The notes under the pieces are model-generated. The model searched no databases. It saw only the letters and a program-made list of their open reading frames with translations, and was not told the DNA's origin. Shown here one piece after another: positions 22,219-32,499 of a stretch of DNA of 64,000 nucleotides (the stretch's first letter is position 1; the number at the start of each line of letters is the position of its first letter). The stretch comes from Ascaphus truei (taxonomy: Eukaryota > Chordata > Amphibia > Anura > Ascaphidae). Position numbers and translations under genes: made by a program. Where the stretch lies: NCBI GenBank assembly GCA_036426205.1, contig WSYH01001916.1:37970-101969 (forward strand), given 5' to 3'.

Positions 22219-23677
22219 TAAGGCCTACGGCACACCAGTGGACGGCTTCTCCTTGATGGCCAAATTCCACGCCCTGGTCCAGACTGAAGGAGAAATGGTG
22301 TCCGCATTCCTTCAACGAGTTCACCTGGATCTCTGGACGTTAGTGAGGAAGAAAGTAGTGCGCAAGTCAGAGGCCAACGGCCTGAGAACCCCGCAGCTCC
22401 TGAGGGGTCTCTTGTCACTACACCCGGTAGCTGTCAGAGTCAGTGGTAGCCTCGTTCCGGGGCAAGCATTGTCCTTTGAAGAATTGATGGATAGAGTACA
22501 AGCACAGGAAACTGTTCTGCTAGGTCGTGATTCAAGTCCTGATAAAAAGATGGGAACTTCCTCCAAGGAAGCCAAGAGAGGAGAGATTAAAGGGAAATCT
22601 AACAAAGAGGCGCATCAGGAAAAAGAAGACCCTTATGATGACGAAGCTAATACCGCAGATCCTCCCTCCGGGCGGATGTCCTATACTCCACGGGCCCAGT
22701 CTAATCGAAGTGGTGTCCTCTGTTTCCGTTGTTGCAAGAAGGGTCACATTGCCCCGTTCTGTTCGCAGAAGATGAAGGTTGCCGCGGAAAACGCGAAATC
22801 TATGCTGTGTACCACCCTGAAATCTGAAGATACCACTACACCAAAAGAGACCCCGCCATCAAGTTCAAATGAAGCGTCGGTACAGCAAAAGGCAGGCGGC
22901 CGCATAGAACCCGCTGCAATTGTGAAGGTCGTTATTGAAGCCATCTACGCTTCAGTGTTGATGGATACAGGTTCTCAAGTAACAATAGTATACCGACCGT
23001 TCTACGATCAACATCTTCACCGGTTGCCCCTGCTGTCTGCAGATGCAATGAGATTGCGAGGGTTAAGCCATGAAGACTACCCTATTGATGGAGTGGTACG
23101 GGTTCATCTGGATATCCCACAGCTGAATACTGGCAAGCATCAACCTATGGAGGTGGAAACGTTGGAATGCCCGGAGCCCCAAGAACACCCTAGTGCTCCG
23201 ATAATCTTTGGAACCAATACTGACATAGTACAGGCAGTGATTTGTATGTACCTACAGGAGGCGGGTGAACTACCGCTAGCGGCGCTAGCAGAATACCCTG
23301 TGTTGCGAGAGGAGTGTTGTAGGATAGCGGCACAAGAAGAGCACGGAGTACTCTACAATATTGAGTATGGGTTAACTGAGATCCCACCAGGAGGAGGGAA
23401 AGTGATGACTGCTACCTGCTGCTATCCAGAAAGGCACAAGACAGATCGACTATTCTCGCTGGAAAGTACTCCTGAAGACGACCAATGGAGCGGATACAAA
23501 CTGTTGGCCGAGGTGAGGGAATGGCTGTCTAAACTTTCGAATAGAGTGCATGTGTTTGTACAGAACATTTCTCCCTACCCCATGCATATCGACTACGGAC
23601 AGCAGTTGGGAGAATATACCCTGTCACTCCTGTGGAGAAGATGGAGACTCAAACGCAGGCAGCAGCCGTATCTGTAG
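22219..23677 (+). pseudogene. Ty3 gag (C-terminal part) and aspartic protease
   Basis: An open frame runs to the stop at 23675-23677. The nominal start at 22238 is a GTG inside an open frame, so it is not a true initiator; the frame is truncated upstream. Counting from 22238, residues 1-95 are capsid-like. Residues 162-175 form a perfect CX2CX4HX4C zinc knuckle (CFRCCKKGHIAPFC), and residues 241-250 (LMDTGSQVTI) are the aspartic protease active site DTG. Charged, low-complexity sequence (100-140) precedes the knuckle. These proteins build the particle and cleave the polyprotein. The gag frame and the following RT frame overlap from about 23581 to 23677. Confidence 0.88.
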
Positions 23678-25466
23678 CAGCTTCCCTACTGGCGTTTGAC
23701 TTTGGGGACTCTAAATTGACAGAAGAATGGAGAGAGAGGTTACTGACCAAATTGGAAGCAAGACGAGCAGTATTCTCCACCAGTGATATGGACGTGGGCT
23801 GTAGCCGCAGTGCTCAACATACCATTCGGTTAAATGATATGACTCCGTTTCCAGAAAGGTCCTGTCGCATCGCTCCTAGGGATGTGGAAAATGTGAGAAA
23901 TCTACTACAAGAAATGGAGGCGGCCGGCATCATCATGGTATCTCACAGTCCATACGCATTGCCTATCGTGGTGGTGCGGAAGATGAACGGGTTGGTACGG
24001 CTATGTGTGGACTATAGAACCTTGAATAATCGTACTGTACCAGGTCAGTACACCCTTCCTCGGATCGAAGAACTCTTAAACGCACTGTCGGGAAATAAGT
24101 GGTTCAGTGTGTTGGATCTGAGGTCCGGGTATTATCAAGTGCCGATGAACTCCGAAGATCAGGAGAAAACAGCTTTCGTCTGCCCGTTGGGGTTTTAACA
24201 ATTCACGCGTATGCCCCAAGGTATATGCGGTGCTCCAGCCACTTTCCAGCGTCTAATGGAAAAGACGATTGGGGATATGAACCCCAGAGAATGCTTAGTG
24301 TATCTGGATGACATTATAGTGTTCGGGAAGACGCTGGAGGAACATGAAGAGCGGCTGATAAAAGTGCTGGATCGACTGAGCGCGGAAGGACTCAATCTGT
24401 TGATGGATAAGTATCGATTCTGCCGCACCTCGGTGACCTATGTGGGTCACATTGTCTCTGCAGAAGGAATATCTACTGACCCGGGATAATAGAAGCTGTG
24501 GTGAACTGGCCGCGACCCGCTAACGTTATGGAATTGCGATCCTTCCTAGGATTTTGCAGTTATTATCGAAGGTTTGTGGAAGGCTATTCCAGCAAGGCGA
24601 AGGTTCTCAACAACCTTCTCAAAATCTACCCTGAAGACACGGGCCGGAAAGCAGCTTCCGCTCAAGCACCCTTCGGGGATAAGTGGACTCCAGCTTGCGA
24701 AAAGGCGTTTCTGGGGTTAAAGAGAGACTTAACACAGGCCCCTGTGCTGGCCTATGCAGACTCTGAGCGGCCGTATATTCTACATGTGGATGCCAGTTTT
24801 AACGGTTTAGGAGCAGTGTTGCATCAGAAATACGATACTGGACTTCGACCAGTGTTCTATGTCAGTCGGAGTTTAACGCCCAGTGGACAGAACTATTCTG
24901 TACACAAATTGGAGTTTCTAGCCCTCAAATGGGCTATTGTGGACAAGCTGCATGACTACTTGTATGGGGTCACATTTGAAGTTAGGACTGATAACAACCC
25001 TTTGACATACATCAACACGTCTGCTAAGTTGGATGCTACCAGCCACCGCTGGTTAGCAGTGCTCTCAAATGATCAATTCACCCTTAAGTACAAGCCTGGG
25101 CCTATAAACATTGGCGCTGATGCTCTATCTCGACGACCAGGATTAAATCCTACTCCTAATGAGGGTGTTTGGGAAGAAATTCCGGGACCAGGAGTATGGG
25201 CATTGTGCTCCATAGCAGCGGTGGTGCAAGTCCAAGTTGCCTTCTCTGAATTGAGTATAGTGGATTCTTTAGGGTGTCAATCAAAGGCTATCCCAGAAGC
25301 GTACTGTCACCCGGACGGGATGGATATCACTCCGGATAAAATTATCGCCTGGAAGGATCTGGTACAATATCAAATTCACTATCCAGTGGCAGGGATAGTC
25401 CGTCAAGCTCTCCAACAAAATAATCTATCGTTGCTTAAACGAGCCCCTAATGAAATGGTAGCCTAG
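23611..25466 (+). pseudogene. Ty3 reverse transcriptase and RNase H
   Basis: The RT starts in the frame overlapping the protease end. Visible motifs are LCVDYRTLN, VLDLRSGYYQVPM (substrate loop region), TRMPQGICGAPATFQRLM and the catalytic YLDDIIVFG (about 24301-24327). A single in-frame TAA at 24196-24198 interrupts the segment between PLGF and QFTRMPQG. A frame change near 24480-24497 precedes the connection domain (SFLGFCSYYRRFV). RNase H follows with LHVDASFNGLGAVL, KLEFLALKWAI, RTDNNPLTY and NIGADALSR (the D, E, D, D catalytic positions). It ends at a stop at 25464-25466. The number of disruptions is small for a 1.8-kb region. Confidence 0.9.
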
Positions 25467-26973
25467 TTTATGAAAGAAATGAACAAGTTCAAACTTGATA
25501 ACTGTCTACTGTATAGGGTAGTGCCGTACCACAACCACCCGGATAGACGACAGTTATTCCTACCTAAGATCCTATAACCAATGGTCCTTCGAGCGTTACA
25601 TGATGATCACGGTCATCTGGGTATCGATAAAACCTTTGGGCTACTTCGTGATCGATTCTGTGGAACTACACTGTAGGCGGTGTACCCGCTGTATACAACG
25701 AAAAACTCTACCCACCCGGGCGGCGCCCATGGCTCATTTGAAAAGCTCGGGACCCATGGATCTGGTGTGTATGGACTTTCTTTGTATCGAGCCCGACACT
25801 CGAGGCATCGGAAATGTACTGGTGATCACAGATCACTACACCAGATATGCCCAAGCCTTCCCTACTAAAGACCAATGGGCGGTGACTGTAGCTAAAGTCT
25901 TATGGGAGAAGTATTTAATTCATTATGGACTACCAAATCGATTGCATTTGGATCAAGGCCGGGACTTTGAAAGTAATCTTATACGAGAACTGCTTAAGTT
26001 GCTGAGTATCACCAAATCCCGGACGACACCTTACCACCCAGAAGGGGACGCTATGCCTGAACGGTTCAACCGAACACTGCTCGACATGCTTGATACCCTG
26101 AAGGGCTCACAAAAGACTGAATGGAGTAAGCATGTAGAGTCCTTGGTACATGCTTATAATTGCACCCGCCATGAGTCCACTGGATATACGCCTTACTTTC
26201 TGATGTTTGGACGAGAAGCTCGGCTACCAGTGGATGTACGTCTGCGGATATCTACCGATGGGGTATCCAATAGGACGCATTTCAAGTATGTGCAAAGGCT
26301 ACAAGACAGTTTGCAGCAGGCATATAAGTTGGCAGAGAAAGCTTCGGCTCAATTAAATGTGAGTAATAAGAGACTCTACGATCATAAAGTGCGCCATAAG
26401 GAAATTCGTCCCGAGGATGCTGTCCTTCACAATCTGGGTGTTCCCGGGAAGCATAAACTGGCCGACCATTGGAGAGATGGAGTATATGAGGTGGAGTCAC
26501 AGATACCTGGTCTCCCAGTGTACAGTATCAAAGATTCAGAAGGCCGGGTAAAGGTATGGCATAGAAATCATCTACTTCCTATACCTCAAGTAGGAGATGA
26601 AGAGCCAGAAATAGCAGCTGCTTCCCTAGATGGGGTGCCACACTTAACAGAGGTTGGTTCAGAGACTGTAAATAATACCAACCCTGAGGACTCTATGGAG
26701 GGAACCTCTCAAAGGGGCCTTCCGACCATAGGGGCATCTCCCGAAGGAGCTACGGGTAAAGGGCCTCATGGTCAAAAGTCAGATAAGGTGACTCCAGTGA
26801 GTCAGCCCTTAGATCCACAGAGCCCATGCTTTGTGCCTCAAAGAGACTATGTTGAACCATTGAGCTCCTCAAGGGAAGAGATTGAGTTACAAAGTGAGGT
26901 TAGTTACTCTCCAGAGGGAGTGACTGAAGAACAGCTCCGCAGAAGTCAAAGAGTTGGTCAACCTCCCATGTGA
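25467..26973 (+). pseudogene. Ty3 integrase
   Basis: The zinc-binding N-terminus (H-X3-H ... C-X2-C: segments LHDDHGHLGI and CRRCTRC, about 25590-25690) is split by a stop and a frame change. The catalytic core then stays open from about 25676 to the stop at 26971-26973. First Asp is in VCMDFLCIEP, second in HLDQGRDFES, and the Glu in PYHPEGDAMPERFNRTL (the usual PYHPQ(G/A)NG..ER box with an altered G-D). Downstream, the WHRNHLLPI region fits a GPY/F-type module, and a long acidic/Ser-rich tail ends the frame. No chromodomain is seen. The enzyme would insert element cDNA. Confidence 0.9.
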
Positions 26974-27186
26974 ATGACTTATGATCAATTCAGGGCACCC
27001 CATTATGAGGCTCAGCAGTGGGTTCGCAGTAGAGTGATATCTGTGATTGTAATGTTCAATGAAATGTATAATCTCATGTAGAGTATACAAGTGATAAGTT
27101 GTATTAATATATATGCATTTTTATTGTGTAAATACTGGTGTATGAGTGACATTGGTATACGTTCCCAAGCGGGGCCGTTGGATTCC

Positions 27187-27199
27187 ACCAGGGGGAGGA
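27187..27199 (+). promoter_or_regulatory. Polypurine tract of the Ty3 element
   Basis: CCAGGGGGAGGA lies immediately before the start of the 3' LTR (27200), the position where plus-strand DNA synthesis is primed in LTR retrotransposons. Confidence 0.75.
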
Positions 27200-28430
27200 T
27201 TTAGCCAGGTCCTCCGGCACCACCCCTTCTTACCCTGGTGCTAGTGGGAGCTGCCGGGGCGGCCGCGGCGCCAGGAACTCCCGGAGGTATTGGCTCATGG
27301 CGCCGCCATGTTATGCGCGATTCGCGCATGCGCAGTAGCGCGATAGTTGCGGTGGCCCCTACAGATAGAGTTGCGCATGCACAGTGATACAGGAGAGGTG
27401 GCCATTTTAGAAAGGAGCATCCCTTGCGGCAGCCATTACCAGGGAAGGCTCTGTGTGGGACTACAAGTCCCATGAGCCTCCGGGAGTTGGGATACCAGGT
27501 GGTCACAGCAGCCAATGGGGTTGTCAGAACTCTCTGCTGAGAAAAAAGGCAGTTGGTGACAGTTGGTGCTGGGAGGCAAGGGGAGAGGAGGTGCATAGTG
27601 CAGGGGGTCAGTGACCCACTGCATAGGCCAGAATATTCCCCTAGGCCCCAGTGCAGGCCCTGAGTCACCACCAGCTTGTGGTACTGCAGGGAACAGCCCT
27701 AGATAGGGACTTTACCATTTACTGATAGTAGCAGTCAGGGACACAGCATCTTCTTGAGCAACAAGGTGATCTGTAGTTTGGGATCAGACTGCATTGTGGA
27801 GTCAAGCCTTGTGAGAGACCACCCTGACAGTGAGGAACTACTCGTGAGAGACAACGCTGGATCTGCGGATCCTTTTGGAAGTATCAGCGACCGGGTGCTG
27901 GAGCGACCGGCAGGTATTATTATATAGTGCACCAACACCGGTACCTACAGGTGCTGATCCCGCCTTGGGGTGTAGATTTCTTGGGGGCACTAAAGGTTAA
28001 GTGACCAAGGGACTGGGCCAGTACATTGGACACAGTGTGGGGTGCACACGGTGGTGGGGAAGGGACACTTGCACAGTGGGTGCACTCTGAACTACTGGTA
28101 TACAGCTATATCATTCTTATATGTGTACATGTCATTCAAGATTATAACTGCCATATAAGTGTGTACTGTATGTTCGCTAATGTTATTTCATGCATATGTG
28201 TTATTAGAACCAAAATATATATATATAGTAAACTGTTACATATACTTGTGGGTTGTTATTATTGTTCTTATCCAGGGGAATCTCACATCTAGGGGATCCT
28301 GGGCAAGTGGAGGCGCTGCCATTTACTATTGTTGCCCCAGGCTCCCAGTTAGCGGAGGCTCAGATCTCGGTGAGCCAGCAGGTATATACAGCGTCAGTAG
28401 CATGTCTAGTTAGCAGGAAAGAGGGTTACA
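27200..28430 (+). mobile_element. Ty3 3' LTR
   Basis: Starts TTTAGCCAGGTCC and ends GAGGGTTACA. The inverse complement of the solo LTR at 30162-31551 starts TGTAGCCAGGTCC and ends GGAGGGCTACA and shares AGTGGAGGCGCTGC near the 3' end, which fixes both ends here. The TG start has mutated to TT. It contains CpG-rich GCGCATGCGCAG motifs near the U3 start. Frames across it (for example 27201-27671 minus) are shadows. Confidence 0.85.
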
Positions 28431-29345
28431 CGTACAAGGTTTTAAAAAGTTGAGATGGAAGCTGACTGTTCACATGGCTCATCATTCAGCTTGAAATGTT
28501 ATGCTTTGTTATAATCTAAATGGAATAAAATATATGGGAATGCAAATCTCTAATGTGTACCGCCCTCTGAATAAGTGACCATTTGTGTAAAGATTGTTTT
28601 CTCAGACAGCAATACATGTCCTAAACTAGTTTGTCTTGTGTCAATCTCATCTTGAAGGTTGAACACAGAGAAAACCACAACCACATATTAAAAAGGAGGA
28701 GATGAAGACATATATACACAGTCCTTATAACCAAATATGGGTATGGTTATGGCGTTAAAGAAGTATCTGATCTGTGTGCTATAAACAGTACAATATTACA
28801 GGATCTGGAAGAAATGTTAAAAATTAAATAGATGTCTTTCATATATGAAGTTGGGTTAGAGCCAAAATCTAAAAATATGGTAATTTGAGATTTTTTCAGT
28901 GAAGAATCTAAAAACGTGGTTTTATGCTCAGTGGATGGGAGCAATGACTTGAAAAAAGAAATATGAGACTTTTAAAACATATTTTTTCAGGGACAAAATC
29001 AATAGCTTTTAGAGGAGCCAAAGAAAATACTTAAGATTTAAAGAAGAGCTGTGTCACCTGGAAAAAGTTTTATTGGTGTGTTTGGGAGACCTGTTAGTTA
29101 ATAGATAGTGAAATACAATGAACAAATCTTTGTAACAAACACTTTTCAGGTAAAAAAAAATCCACATGGACTGATATTCTCTAAACATAATTGAATTTAA
29201 AATAAATAGATGTTCAAGTTTTTGTTAAAGATTAAAAATTAAAACCTTTCAAGTTGTTTTATTTTTAATTTTTATTTCAAGGCAGAAAATATGAACCTTG
29301 TTAAAACATTCATAGAGAATTGGAGGACAGATTGGGAAAAAGAAA
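28431..29345. other. Unassigned AT-rich DNA
   Basis: No coding signature or clear repeat is seen. A plus-strand decayed frame around 28740-29110 is lysine-rich and weakly LINE-like, but no diagnostic motif was found. Confidence 0.45.
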
Positions 29346-29755
29346 TTAAGTATTTTTTTTTTTGTAACATATTTTAATTTTCAATCTGCAATGATACAGT
29401 GTCATAGCCATAAAATACAGTGCACTTGCCGACATCCAATACACTATATCCAGAACGAATTTAGTACACATAGTTGTACTCATATGCATACACAACAAAA
29501 AAGACAAATAAAAACCTGGGGGTGTTGGAGGGGCGGGGGAGGTAGGTAAGGGTAGGAGGGTAAGAACTGATTCCTTCACTCCGGGTCCATATTGTTCCAA
29601 ATTTTGGCCCGACTGCCCACTCTATTCCTTTGTATGCTGTACTAACCCTCTCCGGGTCCTACTTGTTTCCGTCCTCGTATGTAATGAGTGGGGGCCCTGC
29701 GTCCATCTTTCCTAAGCGCCACTAAACGAGAACGCATCTGAGGCTATTATTGCAT
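29346..29755 (-). mobile_element. Probable 3' end of a minus-strand retroelement
   Basis: An 11-base T tract at 29349-29361 (a poly(A) tail on the minus strand) is followed by AT-rich and then G-rich sequence, similar in layout to the L1-A 3' UTR at 5300-5530. No coding motif is present and identity is uncertain. Confidence 0.3.
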
Positions 29756-30161
29756 TATGGTGGCCGCATTCACCGCTTGTGACAGGACACAGATAGACAG
29801 ACACACACTGAGACACACACACAGACAGGACACTTAGACACACACACAAACACACAAACACACACACTGAAACACACACAGGCAGGACACTTAGATACAC
29901 ACACAGCCTCACCTCTCTGCTGCATGCTTTTAAAACCGCTCTTTGGCCCCACCCCCCAGGCTTCAGCCACCTCCCCATTGGCTGAATTACACAGCAGTAA
30001 CCAATCGGGGCCCCCCGCAGTCGCCGCCACCTCCCGCAGTCATCGCCCCCAGCCTCAGCCCCCCCCCCCCAGCCTCGGCCCCCCAGCACCGCCACCCCCC
30101 CCGCAGCCACCGACACGCCCCCCCTCTGCAGCTACCAAGGTAAGTCTGATTTTTATATATA

Positions 30162-31551
30162 TGTAGCCCTCCACACTAAGTGAGATTGAGGTGGGTAGGT
30201 GTATCTGACTACTTATCAGTGTGGTGCTGTACCTGTTTGGCAACCAGGAGGGCTGAGCTTCCACCACGGGGAACCTGGGGTATATACTTACACTCGGTGC
30301 AGCGCCTCCACTGATGAGGGATCCCAACGTGGTGGGAGTGTGCCCTCACAACAATCATACAGTAAATACACACAATGTGAATAAACAGTATTTACTGAGC
30401 ATGAACGATAACTTCAATGAAACGCTCTTTGCATAACATCAATACATCATATGAATAACATTGCATCACCCTGAATGCATACCATCATCTCACCCAAATG
30501 TCCATCATCGCATCACCCTCAATCCCTTGAGTGTCCGCAACAATAAAGAGAGTGTGAGTGTGAGGGATAGCGCTTCCCTGTGTTGGGGCCCAGTGGTGCA
30601 CTTATTCTACTACCTCCCTGATCACTGCTCCTGATCAGGATAATCCTTGGGCTCAGCAACACCACACAGTGATCCCACGCCGCACTGCGCTGCTCTCTGC
30701 AGGAATGGATACACTTTCTGCACTCAGGCTGCACGGCATTCAGGCACTGTCCTGCAGCATGTCTCTTCCTCTTCTGGCTATGATGGAGTCACTGTCTTAA
30801 GGCAGTCCCTATCACATACAGTATCCCTCTAGTATACCTCTACCCTAGCCCCTGCATGCAGACGATCTCTTCCTGTAGATTCTGTCTGATCCCAGACTCT
30901 GGCAGCTCACCACGTGCAACTGGCACTGGTGATATTACACACACTGAATACCTTAGAAAGCAACCCCCCCTTCTTCCTATGAGGGGCCTCTCACTGATCC
31001 AGTCAAACTAACTGCTGTGGCTGCACTCAAAGCCACACTGTCTCTTCTTGTCAGAGCACACAGCACTGCAGCTGTGTCACTGACTAGACTTACACACACC
31101 TAAGGGAAGGGTCCCTACCTAAGGGGCCTTCCCTATGACTTACCCACTAACCTAGTGGGGAGTGGGACCTACCTGGGGCCTGTGGGTAACCTGGCCTAGT
31201 GTAAGAGCCTCTTGCTCCTTACACACTTCCTCCCCCTTCCTGCTCCCAGCTCCAACTGACTAGCGTGTCCCTGCAACATTGTATCCTTCTCCCACAGGAG
31301 AAGCTGCAAACTCTATTTGCTGGCTGGCTGCACGTGATGTGGTTGAAAGGGCAGTTCCCAGAGGGTGCTGGGAATTCTAGTCAGCTCAGGACCTCTTTAG
31401 CATTGGGACCGCGTGCGCTATCTTTACTGCGCCTGTGCAAAGCTGTAATGGCCACCGCTATGCTTAACTGCGCCTGCGCGACCTCTAGAGGGCCTCCCTG
31501 CCACTCTGCCTTCTCAATGGTGAACCGGGAGCCAAAGGGGACCTGGCTACA
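30162..31551 (-). mobile_element. Solo LTR, 1390 bp, TSD TATA, same family as the Ty3 3' LTR
   Basis: Starts TGTAGCC and ends GGCTACA, a perfect 7-bp terminal inverted pair. TATA lies directly on both sides. Read on the minus strand it begins TGTAGCCAGGTCC, like the LTR at 27200, and ends with the shared GTGGAGGCGCTGC...GGCTACA segment, so its transcription sense is minus. It has landed at the boundary between copy B's AAGTCTGATTTTTATATA sequence and its minisatellite. Copy A shows that junction without an insertion at 3440-3470, which gives an empty-site comparison. Confidence 0.88.
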
Positions 31552-32490
31552 TATATATATGTATTGGCGGGAGTTGTTTTTTTTTTTAAATGTATTGGGA
31601 GGCTTGGGGTATTTTTTATATGTATTGGGGGGGTTGGGGAATCTTTTTATATGTATTGGGGGTTTGGGGTATCTTTTGTATATGTATTGGGGGGTTTGGG
31701 GTATCTTTTTATATGTATTGGGGGTTTGTGGGGTATCGTTTTTATATGTATTGGGGGGGTTGGGGTATTTTTTTATATGTATTGGGGGGTTGGGGTATCT
31801 TTTTCTTATGGGTGGTTTTTGGTTTAATCTGTTTTTCTATGTATTCTTGGGGTTGGGTATTTTTTATATGTTTGGGGGGTTTGGGGTCTCTTTTACTATG
31901 TATTGGGGGGTTTGGGGGTCTCTTATTTTATCTGTATTGGGGGTTTTGGGGATCGTTTTATATTTTATTGGGGTGGTTGGGTATTTTGTTATATTCATTG
32001 GGGGGTTGGGGTATTTTTTTTTCTCTGTCTTTGGGGGGTTTGTGGTTATCTTGTTCTCCTGTTCTTGGTGGGGTTTGTGGGTCCTTTTCCTATGTCTTCT
32101 GTGGTGTTGTGTCTCTTTTTTCTCTGTCTTTTGTATGTTTTGTTTTCTCTTTTTACTCCTTCTTGTGGGGTTTTTTTTCTCTTTGTCACTGTATTTTGAG
32201 TTTTTGGGGTCTCGTTTTCTCTGGTCTATTGGGTCGGGGCTTTTTGAGGGTCTTTTTGTCTCTGTCTTGTGGTTTCTTGGAGGTCTTTTTTCTCTGTCGT
32301 TGGTGGTTGGGCTCTTTTTTTCTATGTCTTGGGGGTTGGGGGGTCTCTGTTTATATGTATGGGGGGTATTTTTTTCTCTGTAATTGGATGGGGTTGGTGT
32401 CCTTTGTGTACTCGTTTTTTCTAATTGTCATGTGGGTGGGGTTGGGGTCTTCGTTTTCTCCTCTAGTCGTTTGGGGGGTTGGGGTCTTTC
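31552..32490. repeat. Minisatellite TATATGTATTGGGGGGTTGGGGTATTTT, degrading to the right
   Basis: About nine well-kept units of 28-31 bp (31552-31830) pass into progressively noisier ones by 32490. It is the inverse complement of the array at 3215-3462. The long Trp/Tyr/Gly-rich frames at 31265-32513 are translations of this array. Confidence 0.85.
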
Positions 32491-32499
32491 ATGTCTCAT

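Larger units (their letters stand above)
22219..28430 (+). mobile_element. Ty3/gypsy-type LTR retrotransposon, 5'-truncated
   Basis: Gag zinc knuckle, protease, reverse transcriptase, RNase H and integrase occur in the Ty3 order (IN after RT-RH), followed by a polypurine tract and a 1.23-kb 3' LTR. The 5' LTR, primer-binding site and start of gag are missing; similarity starts abruptly at about 22219. The coding region has one frame change at the protease/RT junction, one stop in RT, one frame change before RNase H, stops at 25466 and later, and a frame change in the integrase N-terminus. It is therefore inactive but relatively young, since long stretches remain open. The related solo LTR at 30162 shows that the family has other copies nearby. 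Confidence 0.92.

Noticed and set aside
22238..22240. True start codon for gag at 22238
   Set aside because: It is GTG inside a frame that stays open upstream; the element is truncated and the natural start is missing.
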